The notes: a model not told the origin generated them from the sequence alone. 64,000 nt of DNA from Clostridiales bacterium (GCA_004556965.1 SFFE01000005.1:1-64000); one strand, 5' to 3'; positions 1 through 6,982 are shown, counted from the first letter of the stretch. Program-made: numbers and translations.

Positions 1-65
1 GCGGATTGCGTTGCACAACCAGAGAGAAGCAGTAAAGTCATTAAAATGGGAATGATTCTTTTCAT
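1..65 (-). CDS. Lipoprotein N-terminus (partial, runs off left edge)
   Basis: Only the first 21 codons are in the window. ATG at 65-63 follows a strong site (GGAGGT, 77-72). The peptide starts MKRIIPILMTLLLLSGCATQ: positively charged start, hydrophobic core and a lipobox LSGC, so it is a lipid-anchored exported protein. The mature function is outside the window. Confidence 0.75.
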   Translation of the reverse strand, partial: MKRIIPILMTLLLLSGCATQS

Positions 66-90
66 GTGTATACCTCCATATTTTGAAGAT

Positions 91-129
91 AGGGCAGCCA
101 TTTCCAGCTGCCCTGTTTCCTTTTTTATG
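91..129 (+). terminator. Hairpin with T-rich tail upstream of the lipoprotein gene
   Basis: Eight-base arms AGGGCAGC (91-98) and GCTGCCCT (107-114) are followed on the plus strand by a T-rich run. It would stop plus-strand transcription, yet no plus-strand gene ends here; alternatively it is a leader hairpin of the minus-strand lipoprotein transcript. Confidence 0.4.
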
Positions 130-411
130 TTCTTGCCATACATTTTAAATTATAACATGCCTTTTTTGGTTTTCAATAATTAACCATGACAATTTTGCGA
201 AAGGTTGCTTGGTTCGTCATTGCATCATGTCGTTCTTCGGTTCAAATCCACCCACCGCTAACTTTTTCCGACTACTTTGCTCAGTTAATTTGAAGTAAAA
301 GGTGCGCGGGATTTTTGGCCTGAAAACGCAAAAAACCGGCCTCAGTCTGGCTGTGATCGCCATTGCGAAGCCGGTTTTCTCTGGTTTTACAGTATTTTGG
401 GCCATTTTTGC
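130..411. other. Intergenic, no gene found
   Basis: I see no supported gene. An imperfect hairpin has arms at 332-340 and 370-378 (AAAACCGGC and its complement). A tRNA-like T-loop string near 240-250 has no matching acceptor or anticodon arms. Confidence 0.5.
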
Positions 412-460
412 CCTAAAAACAAGAAAATTGCCTGATTTATCTGGTAGACAAATCAGGCAA
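412..460 (-). terminator. Terminator of tRNA-Gln
   Basis: An 11-bp stem (428-438 with 450-460) is followed in the minus direction by a T-rich tail. It lies just downstream of tRNA-Gln. Confidence 0.85.
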
Positions 461-466
461 CTTATT

Positions 467-540
467 TGGCAGCGGAAGAAGGATTCGAACCCTCACAAAC
501 GGAGTCAGAGTCCGGTGTGCTACCATTACACAATTCCGCT
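467..540 (-). tRNA. tRNA-Gln (anticodon CTG)
   Basis: Perfect 7-bp acceptor stem (540-534 with 477-471), D arm with GG, anticodon loop CTCTGAC giving CTG, T-loop TTCGAAT, and an encoded CCA (469-467). It reads CAG glutamine codons and is followed by its own terminator. Confidence 0.95.
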
Positions 541-715
541 ATGCGCAAATGATATTATACAAGACTTTTGGAATTTGTCAAGCCTATTTTTCGCATTTTC
601 TGTTTCTCTTATTCTTTGGGCGCCGAAGACCGCCGGCTGTGGAAAGCGCTTGGTATCCACAAGCGCTTTCCACTTCGGTACCATGCGTTTCCACGCACGC
701 CCGACGCACATCGGA

Positions 716-1153
716 TCAGTGCTTTTCCGCTGCTTCGGCCAGTTCTTTTGTCGCATGAACCGTTCCAAACGGGTGCTGTGGCGTCGCGTAAATGGAGTAT
801 ACCAGCAAGGGATCATTTCCAATGTTAATCACATTGTGCCAGATGCCGGCCGGAACCAGAATGGCGTCATTGCTGCCCGCTTTCTTCTGATACCACAAAT
901 TGTTTTTGCTGCTTCCCATCCTGACCAGCGCGTTGCCGCTTTCAATTCTGAGAAACTGATCCACACTCGGATGCCGCTCCAGCCCGATATCGCCGCCCGC
1001 GGGAATCCGCATCAGGGTCACCTGCAGGTGCTCCCCCGTCCACAGCGTGGTGCGGAAATTGGGATTCTGCTTCGTCAGCCGGTCTATATTGACGACGAAC
1101 GGCTCCCGGCCGTAATCGCGCAAAGCCGGATCTGTTTCTCTGCAATCTCTCAT
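716..1153 (-). CDS. Cupin-domain protein (mannose-6-phosphate isomerase-like fold)
   Basis: 145 residues, one small beta-barrel cupin domain. Conserved blocks are visible: the first cupin motif around IGLERHPSVDQF (residues 57-68, His61 and Gln66 as likely metal ligands), a central RIESGNA turn, and the second motif VPAGIWHNVIN (100-110, His106). Single-domain cupins of this size bind a metal and act on or sense small sugars or acids; the substrate cannot be told. The start follows an AAGGAG-type site. It stands alone between the two tRNA genes, with no operon partner. Confidence 0.85.
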   Translation of the reverse strand: MRDCRETDPALRDYGREPFVVNIDRLTKQNPNFRTTLWTGEHLQVTLMRIPAGGDIGLERHPSVDQFLRIESGNALVRMGSSKNNLWYQKKAGSNDAILVPAGIWHNVINIGNDPLLVYSIYATPQHPFGTVHATKELAEAAEKH

Positions 1154-1245
1154 CTTTCCTGCTCGCTCCTTTCTGCACAGTCTCTGGCTTCATATCATGA
1201 TATGGCTGCTGCAGGAAAATGTGCTTCCGGCAGCGGTAGCGACAG

Positions 1246-1314
1246 AAAAAATGAAGAAGCCAACTGCATTCCGGTTCCCGTTTGCGTGGGAACCGGAATG
1301 CAGTTGGCTTCTTC
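1246..1314 (-). terminator. Very long perfect terminator of tRNA-Ser(TGA)
   Basis: Arms 1253-1279 and 1288-1314 are exact complements, 27 bp, with an 8-nt loop, and the minus strand continues into a T-run (1252-1246). It starts 6 nt after the tRNA CCA. Confidence 0.9.
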
Positions 1315-1319
1315 AAACA

Positions 1320-1408
1320 TGGCGGAGAGTAAGGGATTCGAACCCCTGTGGCGTTGCCGCCTAACGGTTTTCAAGACCGCCCCGTTATGACCACTTCGGT
1401 AACTCTCC
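1320..1408 (-). tRNA. tRNA-Ser (anticodon TGA), CCA encoded
   Basis: Acceptor stem GGAGAGT pairs with ACTCTCC (1324-1330), anticodon loop CTTGAAA gives TGA, a long class II variable arm is present, the T-loop is TTCGAAT, the discriminator is G and CCA is encoded at 1322-1320. In the uninfected chromosome it would follow tRNA-Ser(GCT) directly; the prophage now separates them. Confidence 0.95.
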
Positions 1409-1423
1409 AAATATACGTGATAG

Positions 1424-1451
1424 AACAAAACAGGGCCAGAATCTGGCCCTG
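1424..1451 (-). terminator. Original terminator of tRNA-Ser(GCT), now stranded beyond attL
   Basis: A perfect 9-bp hairpin (CAGGGCCAG, 1431-1439, with 1443-1451) is followed in the minus direction by TTTTGTT. It lies 4 nt past the attL core, so before integration it would have ended the tRNA-Ser(GCT) transcript. Confidence 0.8.
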
Positions 1452-1455
1452 TCTC

Positions 1456-1478
1456 TGGCGGAGAAGGAGGGATTTGAA
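1456..1478. repeat. attL core (23-bp copy of the tRNA-Ser 3' end)
   Basis: This 23-bp segment is identical to 57471-57493, which is the CCA end, acceptor strand and part of the T arm of tRNA-Ser(GCT). Identity stops at 1455 and 1479. Here it is only a tRNA fragment, so the functional tRNA is rebuilt at attR. Confidence 0.95.
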
Positions 1479-1519
1479 GCCAATATATTTATTGAAATAT
1501 CAATGGATTCAAACGACTC

Positions 1520-1536
1520 TGTGTAATTTCTGTGTA
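1520..1536 (+). repeat. Putative integrase arm-type site, left
   Basis: TGTGTAATTTCTGTGTA contains TGTGTA twice, 11 bp apart. An almost identical 17-mer (one change) in the same orientation is at 57347-57363 between integrase and attR. Paired repeats inside both prophage ends are what tyrosine integrase arm-binding sites look like; the role is inferred. Confidence 0.6.
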
Positions 1537-1633
1537 TTCAAACAGCAGAGATTACCCCACCGAAACATTCGCAGCGTCATTCATTATATCCGGTCGCTCT
1601 CGTTTTGTCAATAAACATGGTCTCGTTTTTGCT

Positions 1634-1684
1634 TAGCCAAATTTGGCTATCTGTCATTTGTCACGAAATACGTTATTTCGTGAC
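1634..1684. promoter_or_regulatory. Two palindromes upstream of the left-end XRE gene
   Basis: A perfect 16-bp palindrome (TAGCCAAATTTGGCTA, 1634-1649) is followed by a perfect inverted repeat with 11-bp arms and a 3-nt centre (GTCACGAAATA at 1660-1670, complement at 1674-1684). They lie 77-127 bp before the XRE start and are probably operators. No clear -35/-10 pair could be assigned. Confidence 0.55.
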
Positions 1685-1760
1685 GATATTCCGAAGAACG
1701 TCACAAACACCAGAAAAATCCTAAAATGGCTGATAGAATCTGCCGAAAAGGAGCATGGCT

Positions 1761-2021
1761 ATGATTAGGATTTTATTGTCCCGGAAGCTTGGCGAGCTTC
1801 GCTGGACGCAAGCTGATCTTGCTCGGGCTACTGGCATCAGGCCATCCACCATCAATGACTTATATCACGAGATGGCCGAGCGAATCAACCTAGAGCACCT
1901 CGATCTGATCTGTGAGGCTCTTGACTGCGATTTGGACGAGTTGATCATCCGCGTACCAAATCCAGAGCCTCGAACCAAATCGCGCAGAGGGCAGCCGCTA
2001 CTACATAGCAAGCAGCGGTGA
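1761..2021 (+). CDS. XRE-family helix-turn-helix regulator
   Basis: 86 residues made almost only of a Cro/CI-type HTH: helix 2 and recognition helix in TQADLARATGIRPSTINDLY, then an amphipathic segment LEHLDLICEALDCDLDELI, and a short basic tail. Two ATGs exist; the AAGGAG at 1748-1753 is only 1 nt from the first (1755) but 7 nt from the second (1761), so the second is used here. It likely binds the palindromes just upstream. It is the first gene inside attL and ends at a strong terminator. Confidence 0.85.
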   Translation: MIRILLSRKLGELRWTQADLARATGIRPSTINDLYHEMAERINLEHLDLICEALDCDLDELIIRVPNPEPRTKSRRGQPLLHSKQR

Positions 2022-2038
2022 TCCGCCGCTCCAACCGA

Positions 2039-2069
2039 AGACCCGGACTTGTGATGTCCGGGTCTTTTC
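2039..2069 (+). terminator. Terminator between convergent XRE genes
   Basis: A perfect 10-bp stem (AGACCCGGAC, 2039-2048, with 2056-2065) followed by TTTTC. It ends the plus-strand XRE gene and abuts the stop of the minus-strand one. Confidence 0.9.
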
Positions 2070-2277
2070 ATATCTCGGTTCCATCCGGGAAACGGAAGCA
2101 GCAGGAAAATGTAGCATCAAGCGCTACTGCAATCTCTTCAAGCTCTTCTTTCGTTAGCGTATTACGTTTCACCTTCTGGTTGAGGTTTGAGGGTGTCGTG
2201 TTTATCCTTCGGGCAAGTTCAGCTTGGCTGATTCCTTTATAAGATAGTGCCATTTTGAGCATTTGCTCTATGGTCAT
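2068..2277 (-). CDS. XRE-family repressor of the cargo promoter pair
   Basis: 69 residues, a single HTH domain: SQAELARRINTTPSNLNQKV is the helix-turn-helix, followed by LTKEELEEIAVALDATF and a short strand CCFRFPDGTEI. Start ATG 2277 follows GGAGAGGTG. It is expressed from its own consensus promoter (2302-2330), divergent from the promoter of the cargo block; both promoter spacers share a 16-bp motif, so this protein probably represses itself and the cargo block. Target binding is inferred. Confidence 0.85.
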   Translation of the reverse strand: MTIEQMLKMALSYKGISQAELARRINTTPSNLNQKVKRNTLTKEELEEIAVALDATFSCCFRFPDGTEI

Positions 2278-2301
2278 AGTATCACCTCTCCTGTTTTTAT
2301 A

Positions 2302-2330
2302 ATTATAAAGCGTTTACTGTTTATTGTCAA
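2302..2330 (-). promoter_or_regulatory. Consensus promoter of the 2068-2277 repressor
   Basis: On the minus strand TTGACA (2330-2325) and TATAAT (2307-2302) are separated by exactly 17 nt, a perfect housekeeping sigma match. The spacer contains the motif AAGCGTTTACTGTTTA (2308-2323, plus-strand reading) shared with the divergent promoter. Confidence 0.85.
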
Positions 2331-2371
2331 GCGGCCGCGAAAAATAATTCAGGTTTTTCTTTATATTTTAC

Positions 2372-2400
2372 TTGACATTATTAAGCGATTGCTGTATAAT
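2372..2400 (+). promoter_or_regulatory. Consensus promoter of the plus-strand cargo block
   Basis: TTGACA (2372-2377), 17-nt spacer, TATAAT (2395-2400). The spacer holds AAGCGATTGCTGTATA (2383-2398), 13 of 16 identical to the motif in the divergent promoter, which marks a likely operator overlapping the -10 box. Confidence 0.85.
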
Positions 2401-2449
2401 ATTACTCGTAAGGCAGGGGTGAACGCCCCTTATGAAAGGAAGTGAGGAA

Positions 2450-2575
2450 ATGCCTGAAGAAATGACGAACGCCGAGTTCGATGCTTTTCTGGAAACGCTG
2501 GCACAGTTGATTGAAGCGAAAGCCGCAACGATCGAAGAAGCCGCCGCGATCATCCGCGATAAGAAAAGCAAATAA
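2450..2575 (+). CDS. Small acidic helical protein, first gene of the cargo block
   Basis: 41 residues (MPEEMTNAEFDAFLETLAQL then a Lys/Glu-rich helix ending DKKSK), predicted wholly alpha-helical. ATG 2450 lies 7 nt after AAGGAAG and about 43 nt downstream of the predicted start of transcription. Too short for a family call; its place directly behind a consensus promoter makes it likely real. An upstream in-frame ATG at 2432 lacks a ribosome site. Confidence 0.6.
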   Translation: MPEEMTNAEFDAFLETLAQLIEAKAATIEEAAAIIRDKKSK

Positions 2576-2579
2576 AAAC

Positions 2580-2614
2580 GGGATAGCGTAGCCCGTCAAA
2601 GCAGACGCTATCCC
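2580..2614. other. Hairpin between first and second cargo genes
   Basis: A perfect 10-bp stem (2580-2589 with 2605-2614) with a 15-nt loop and no T-run after it. It may stabilise or process the cargo transcript; terminator activity is unlikely. Confidence 0.4.
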
Positions 2615-2697
2615 ACCGCCCAAGGCGAGCGGGAAGCCTTACTCCCGCCGCCTTGATTATACCCAAGTAAGGCAGGAAAATCAAGGAGGAACGCAAA

Positions 2698-3294
2698 ATG
2701 ATGATGTCCGAATTTATCGACCGCACCGGCTTCGAGCCGACCGCCAAAGAGTACGCCAAGATCGAAGAAACCTATTACGACTTCGACGGTGACAAGGACG
2801 CCTTTTGTAAGGCTTTCGTCAAGGACGGCGGGGCGCGGAAGCTCTGCAAGGCCAGAGCCGCCGAGATCGACCGGCTGAACAGCCTGCTGCTGGAGAGCGA
2901 GCGGCAGTACAAGAAGGATATGGCCGACCGTGAAAAGCGGATCGACGAGCTGACCGCCGAGCTGGACCGTGAGCTTGAATGGAAGCCCAGCGATGGTACC
3001 GGAACGAACATGAGCCAGAGCGACTACACCCACCTTGCCGACTACGGCAAGACGATGACCGACGAGGAGGCCAAGGCGTTTATCGCTGACGAGTGCGGCT
3101 TCGCTCCCGAGAAGATTCACATTCTGCACGAGGTCAACACCTACGAGGTTAACAAGCACCGCCGCCTTCGCAAGTCCGGCACCTTCAACCGCGCGCCTGT
3201 GTACGAGGCCACCGATTGGAACTACGTCCGCTTTGACTGTGCCTGCTTCATGTATGAGCTGGTCAACGGCGAACTCCGCTTCTACTGCTGCTGA
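2698..3294 (+). CDS. Unknown cargo protein with central coiled coil
   Basis: 198 residues, strong site AAGGAGG before ATG 2698. An N-terminal acidic segment (FEPTAKEYAKIEETYYDFDG) precedes a heptad-like coiled coil at about residues 60-100 and a C-terminal alpha/beta part with cysteines, ending RFYCC. No catalytic motif is seen. The style resembles uncharacterised cargo proteins of conjugative elements in gut Clostridia rather than phage structural genes. It is the largest gene of a tightly packed plus-strand operon. Confidence 0.7.
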   Translation: MMMSEFIDRTGFEPTAKEYAKIEETYYDFDGDKDAFCKAFVKDGGARKLCKARAAEIDRLNSLLLESERQYKKDMADREKRIDELTAELDRELEWKPSDGTGTNMSQSDYTHLADYGKTMTDEEAKAFIADECGFAPEKIHILHEVNTYEVNKHRRLRKSGTFNRAPVYEATDWNYVRFDCACFMYELVNGELRFYCC

Positions 3295-3338
3295 ATTACT
3301 GCCCGCCCCGGAGGTCACGAGGGCTGAAAGGAAATATC

Positions 3339-3539
3339 ATGCACATCATCAGCTTCGCCATTAGGCAAGCCGGGCAGACAATCGGCAATACCCCTATCCG
3401 AGAGCAGGCAGTTGGGGCAGCCAAAGCCCGCGCCCAGCAGACGCGATTCCCCGTTTCCGTAATTGCCCACTGTGACACTGGCAAGGAGATAGAGGTCATC
3501 TTCCGTCCTGACGGCACCAGCAAACGGATCAGCAAATAA
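3339..3539 (+). CDS. Small unknown cargo protein
   Basis: 66 residues, basic and alpha/beta in character (MHIISFAIRQAGQTIGNTPI at the start, ending GTSKRISK), with a site GAAAGG 9 nt before the ATG. No recognisable domain. Co-directional with neighbours, 44 nt after the previous stop. Confidence 0.6.
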   Translation: MHIISFAIRQAGQTIGNTPIREQAVGAAKARAQQTRFPVSVIAHCDTGKEIEVIFRPDGTSKRISK

Positions 3540-3584
3540 TCGGCATCGCCTGACCTACCGGGCATACGGGGAGAAAGGATCACC

Positions 3585-3794
3585 ATGGAAAAGCTACTGT
3601 TCCAGACACGCCGCGAGGGATATGGAATTGACCAGATTCACAGAACAATGACAGCCGGTGAACTGATCGACTTTCTCACGCAGTACGACGAAGACACGCC
3701 GGTTTACCTGAGCTTCGACAACGGTTACACCTACGGCGGCATCACGGAAGAACGTTTTGAAGAAGATTATGGGGAGGACGGAGAAGATGAATAA
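3585..3794 (+). CDS. Small acidic cargo protein
   Basis: 69 residues with a strongly acidic end (EERFEEDYGEDGEDE). The middle TAGELIDFLTQYDEDTPVYL suggests a small alpha/beta fold often seen in uncharacterised proteins of integrative elements. Good site GGAGAAAGG before ATG 3585. Its last 8 bases overlap the next gene, indicating translational coupling. Function unknown; DNA-mimic behaviour is conceivable from the charge but not shown. Confidence 0.6.
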   Translation: MEKLLFQTRREGYGIDQIHRTMTAGELIDFLTQYDEDTPVYLSFDNGYTYGGITEERFEEDYGEDGEDE

Positions 3795-4017
3795 AATCCG
3801 CCGCAAGAATTTGCAGAGCATCATCGACCAGCTGGAGGAGCTGAAAAGCAGCCTCGAAGGTCTTCAGGCCGAGGAAGAAGAGTACCGCGACAATATCCCG
3901 GAGAATATGCAAGGGAGCGAGCGCTACGAAAAGGCAGACGAGGCCAGTTGCAACCTTTCCGGAGCTGTGGACAATCTGGAAGAAGTCATCAGCGGCATTA
4001 AAGCTGCTATTGAGTAA
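3787..4017 (+). CDS. Small coiled-coil cargo protein
   Basis: 76 residues, almost all helical: basic start MNKIRRKNLQSIIDQLEELK, then an acidic linker and a second helix ending ISGIKAAIE, a helical-hairpin pattern. ATG 3787 is chosen because GGGGAGGACGG precedes it; it overlaps the previous gene by 8 bases. Function unknown. Confidence 0.6.
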   Translation: MNKIRRKNLQSIIDQLEELKSSLEGLQAEEEEYRDNIPENMQGSERYEKADEASCNLSGAVDNLEEVISGIKAAIE

Positions 4018-4028
4018 AGGATGACAGC

Positions 4029-4511
4029 ATGAAACTTTTGAAAGACCGTCAGGCTATGGCGATGGCCTGCAATTTTGGGAAGTACCCCGTTCTCAAAATC
4101 GATCTTGCAGATTCGGACGATTACGGGCTCAAGGGCTGCCGCGTCCGTATCGACGCCGGAGCATTCCGCGACGGCTCCCCGTACATCATCGGCGCAACCA
4201 TCCGGGCCTACTACGACGAGCATGTGTTGACCACCAGCTCAGATGTGTGCTGTCTGACGAACGATTTTACCTACCGCGACTACATCGACACAGTCGAGCG
4301 AGCGCAAGCCCCGCTGATCGGGCCAGATCAGGACGTTGTAATTGCCATTTACGACAGCCGCACGAGGACGGCATTCGCGCCAGCTATCGTTCATACTGCG
4401 CCGCGCGTATCTCGCCAGTGCTCGACGCCGCTTTCCTTCGTGGACGCGGATATGACGCTGTATTTGCGTGCAGCCGGATTCGAAGTTCGAGAGGAGAATG
4501 AAAATGGATAA
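4029..4511 (+). CDS. Unknown cargo protein
   Basis: 160 residues, alpha/beta, no signal peptide or membrane segment. The middle part (RIDAGAFRDGSPYIIGATIR and following) looks like a beta-rich domain. No catalytic motif recognised. It lies 11 nt after the previous gene and overlaps the next by 8 bases, so it belongs to the same operon. Confidence 0.65.
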   Translation: MKLLKDRQAMAMACNFGKYPVLKIDLADSDDYGLKGCRVRIDAGAFRDGSPYIIGATIRAYYDEHVLTTSSDVCCLTNDFTYRDYIDTVERAQAPLIGPDQDVVIAIYDSRTRTAFAPAIVHTAPRVSRQCSTPLSFVDADMTLYLRAAGFEVREENENG

Positions 4512-5022
4512 GTGCTTGAATAAGAACGAAGCCAGAGCGCTGATCGAGCGCTTTGCACAGAAGCAGCAGGGCGGGCATTTCGCCTGCCCCCGCTGCGGGA
4601 AGATGACGATGGATGCGGAGAGCGTCACCCGCAACGCACTGAGCCGCAGGGCAACGGTCCATATCTGTGATGCCTGCGGAATGCAGGAGGCCTTGGAGGA
4701 CATGATGGACAGCATAACTCCGCTGGCCGCATGGGCTATCGTCGCCGCGCCGGAAAACTGGCGCATGGAGGAATGCGCAGTATCGAACGGAAATATGAGA
4801 GGTGCTAATATGAGCAAAGATTGGACATCGGAAGATGTGCTGAAGCTGACTTGCCCGGTTTGCGGGAAAGAGTTTCAGCGGGAGGACATGGACTTCACTC
4901 GGGATTGCCACGGCATCACTTTCCGGCTGGTGTGTTTCGACTGCTATGATAAAGTCATGGGAAAAGGCTATGACGGTGCTTATTATACCGAAGCAGACGA
5001 ATGTATCGAGGAGGACTATTGA
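4504..5022 (+). CDS. Protein with two zinc ribbons, cargo block
   Basis: 172 residues. Two separate four-cysteine modules are visible: CPRCGK...CDAC at about residues 28-60 and CPVCGK...CFDC at about 116-143, separated by a helical linker. An internal ATG at 4810 with an upstream AGAGG could start the second module alone, so this may be a fusion of two small genes. Such ribbons usually bind nucleic acid or partner proteins. The end TEADECIEEDY is highly acidic. Confidence 0.65.
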   Translation: MDKCLNKNEARALIERFAQKQQGGHFACPRCGKMTMDAESVTRNALSRRATVHICDACGMQEALEDMMDSITPLAAWAIVAAPENWRMEECAVSNGNMRGANMSKDWTSEDVLKLTCPVCGKEFQREDMDFTRDCHGITFRLVCFDCYDKVMGKGYDGAYYTEADECIEEDY

Positions 5023-5024
5023 GC

Positions 5025-5342
5025 ATGAGTAAATCTTGGACACCCGAGGAGCTGTCCGCAGCCAGCGCCGCCATGAAAGCGGCAGGACACATGAGCTATA
5101 AGGAATTTTGCACCGAAATGGACAAAGCGCCTGTGAAACTGGTTTTGAATTATATCGGCCGCGACAGTTGGGACCGGCCCGTCTATGAATGCGATGGGCG
5201 GTTGTTTGTAGACGTTGACCCGCGCAAGGGCCGCAGCCCGGATATTTGCACCAAGCAGGGTAACGCATTTGATGGCGAGCCGTGCGATCCAATTCCAGAC
5301 TGGACGGTAGTGGAATTTATACCGCAGCGGGATGTGTGGTGA
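5025..5342 (+). CDS. Unknown cargo protein, polyvalent-protein-like segment
   Basis: 105 residues. The N-terminal helix (TPEELSAASAAMKAAGHMSY) and C-terminal DPIPDWTVVEFIPQRDVW resemble short conserved segments found as appended pieces in large polyvalent proteins of phages and conjugative elements. ATG 5025 follows GAGGAC. It is the last gene of the plus-strand block and is followed by a bidirectional terminator. Function unknown. Confidence 0.6.
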   Translation: MSKSWTPEELSAASAAMKAAGHMSYKEFCTEMDKAPVKLVLNYIGRDSWDRPVYECDGRLFVDVDPRKGRSPDICTKQGNAFDGEPCDPIPDWTVVEFIPQRDVW

Positions 5343-5476
5343 CCATCTGACGCGAAAACGCCCCTGACGGACCCGTGAGCGAGTTGCAACGGCCACTTCC
5401 CAGTTTAGGAGGGTAGACGCAAGGATAAGGCGTAAAAACGCGCAGAGAGGCGCACAGAGCGAAATGCCAGAAAAAG

Positions 5477-5520
5477 CAAAAAGCCCCTCAACAGGATGCA
5501 TAATCCTGCGAGGGGCTTTT
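5477..5520. terminator. Bidirectional terminator between cargo block and lysis genes
   Basis: A stem AAAAGCCCCTC paired with GAGGGGCTTTT encloses an inner AGGAT/ATCCT pair. A- and T-runs on both sides suit termination of the plus-strand cargo operon and of the minus-strand late operon. The stretch 5343-5476 before it shows no gene. Confidence 0.85.
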
Positions 5521-5524
5521 GTTG

Positions 5525-5854
5525 TTAAATAGGTGGACTGTCGATATTATCTTCGGCAAGACCGAAGTTTTTTGCCTTGGCCGCCTCAAATGTAATGCCG
5601 CCTTCCTGGTGATCCGACTTGGCCAAACTGAAATAGCCATTGGCGCCGGCAATAATGACGGCCTCGCCTACGCCGACAGCGGCGGTCAACCACGCTGCAG
5701 CAGCGGTATATCCGTTCCTGATGCAAAGGTACATAAGCAGCAAACATTCCTGGACAATCAAGAAACCAGCCAGAACAACCAGCAGGCAAACAATCTTGCT
5801 CCATTGGCGCTTTTTCTTAGATGGCGGCTGCGCCTCATGCTTTCCTTTTCCCAT
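5525..5854 (-). CDS. Two-pass membrane protein of the lysis cassette
   Basis: 109 residues: basic N-terminus, two hydrophobic helices (about 20-43 and 52-74) and a soluble tail. The start ATG 5854 overlaps the endolysin stop as TGATG, so it is translationally coupled and transcribed last in the late operon. Small two-helix proteins in this position are often second holins or lysis regulators; the specific role is inferred. Confidence 0.7.
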   Translation of the reverse strand: MGKGKHEAQPPSKKKRQWSKIVCLLVVLAGFLIVQECLLLMYLCIRNGYTAAAAWLTAAVGVGEAVIIAGANGYFSLAKSDHQEGGITFEAAKAKNFGLAEDNIDSPPI

Positions 5855-6642
5855 CAACTCATGCCGAATTTTTTGGCAAAGCGGAACAGAATAGTGACCA
5901 TCTGCTCGCGGGTCAAGACATCCTCCCACATGCCGTTGAACTCGCCGGAGCTGCCACCCTGTACAATTCCATTCTCAACCGCCCAGGCACGGGCTTCCTC
6001 AGAATATGCGGACGCATCGTTGTCCTGAAGCTCCTTGCGCATCTCGCGCCATAACTCCTTGAATTTTTCCTTGTCCATATCGTCATCCTCCTCATTGTTA
6101 TTGATCCCGTTCAGGCGATCTGTGACTACAGTGGCCAGATCGCCCAGTCGATTGTATAGCCAATCGCCTGGGCAGCTTTTGTTTGCAAACCAGCGGTGGA
6201 CAGTAAGTACCATTTCATCAGATTCAGGCTCATAGGAAAGTGTCTTATCCTTATCCCCGAACCAGAGCAATTTGGTCTTGCCATAGCGGCGGCAGATATC
6301 CTCACAGAGGTCAACTAATGTCGCCCAAACCTTATTGTTCATGGTATATGGCGCTGTGGTATCGCTGGCGCATTCGATGGTGATTGCCCGCTGGTCATTG
6401 GCATTGCTCGATGAGCACCATGACCGATTTGCCTCGTCCACATACAGGCCGACACGTCCGTCTGCACCGATACCATACTGGCAGGATGCTTGCCTTGATG
6501 TTGGAGCAAAGATGCTCCCGAGCGTTTCAACGCTGCACTGACCAACTACACAGTGGGGTGTGATACGGTCAATGACGTGCGTTCGCTGTCCCGAATGATT
6601 CGGGCTGAGCTTGGTATAGCTAATAAGCGGGCTGTTACTCAT
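5854..6642 (-). CDS. Endolysin: N-acetylmuramoyl-L-alanine amidase with SLH-type tail
   Basis: 262 residues. Residues about 15-175 match the Amidase_2 (PGRP-like, zinc) fold: RITPHCVVGQ gives His30, and LTVHRWFANKSCPGDWL gives His149 and Cys157 as the other zinc ligands. A charged linker follows, and residues about 215-262 (ARAWAVENGIVQG, LTREQMVTILFRFAKK) form one S-layer-homology repeat for cell-wall attachment. It cleaves the lactyl amide of peptidoglycan at the end of the lytic cycle, after release by the neighbouring holin. No signal peptide is present, as expected for a holin-dependent enzyme. Confidence 0.93.
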   Translation of the reverse strand: MSNSPLISYTKLSPNHSGQRTHVIDRITPHCVVGQCSVETLGSIFAPTSRQASCQYGIGADGRVGLYVDEANRSWCSSSNANDQRAITIECASDTTAPYTMNNKVWATLVDLCEDICRRYGKTKLLWFGDKDKTLSYEPESDEMVLTVHRWFANKSCPGDWLYNRLGDLATVVTDRLNGINNNEEDDDMDKEKFKELWREMRKELQDNDASAYSEEARAWAVENGIVQGGSSGEFNGMWEDVLTREQMVTILFRFAKKFGMS

Positions 6643-6645
6643 AAC

Positions 6646-6972
6646 TCAGCCCTCCGTAGATGCGAGCTCGCTAACAGCGATGAATCCGGACTTCAGGTCG
6701 TAAACCGCTGCCTCGATCATTGCATCCAGTTTGCTTTCATCTACAGTCACTCCATGTTCACGAAGCCAACTAATGACATAGGCTTTCTTCTCTTCACCGC
6801 GCCCGGAGCCGGTGTAGATCTGCTCGGCGGCAGAAACGGCAATCCGCACCCACGTATTGATCTGTTCCTGCTGCTGCGCAGTGGTGCGGCTCTTGATGTA
6901 CGGGATGATGATTGCCGTGATGACTGCCGCAATCAGTGCGAATACAGCCTCAATGATCATGGTAATGTCCAT
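6646..6972 (-). CDS. LLH-family holin
   Basis: 108 residues: one N-terminal membrane helix (MDITMIIEAVFALIAAVITA), then a soluble helical domain with the family-typical QQQEQINTWVRIAVSAAEQIY and a C-terminal VTVDESKLDAMIEAAVYDLK. This is the pattern of phage holin, LL-H family. ATG 6972 follows AAGGAGG. It forms membrane lesions that release the endolysin encoded next. Confidence 0.9.
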   Translation of the reverse strand: MDITMIIEAVFALIAAVITAIIIPYIKSRTTAQQQEQINTWVRIAVSAAEQIYTGSGRGEEKKAYVISWLREHGVTVDESKLDAMIEAAVYDLKSGFIAVSELASTEG

Positions 6973-6982
6973 AATATCCTCC

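Noticed and set aside
236..262. tRNA gene suggested by a GGTTCAAATCC T-loop string
   Set aside because: No acceptor pairing, D arm or anticodon arm could be built around it on either strand.
302..1390. 362-residue plus-strand reading frame
   Set aside because: It runs through two tRNA genes and antisense to the cupin gene; it has no ribosome site.
2608..3318. 236-residue minus-strand frame
   Set aside because: Antisense to the 2698-3294 gene, which has a strong ribosome site and fits the operon.
4504..5022. Two separate genes split at the internal ATG 4810
   Set aside because: Frame is open throughout and the first start is coupled to the upstream gene; the internal start was kept only as a possibility.
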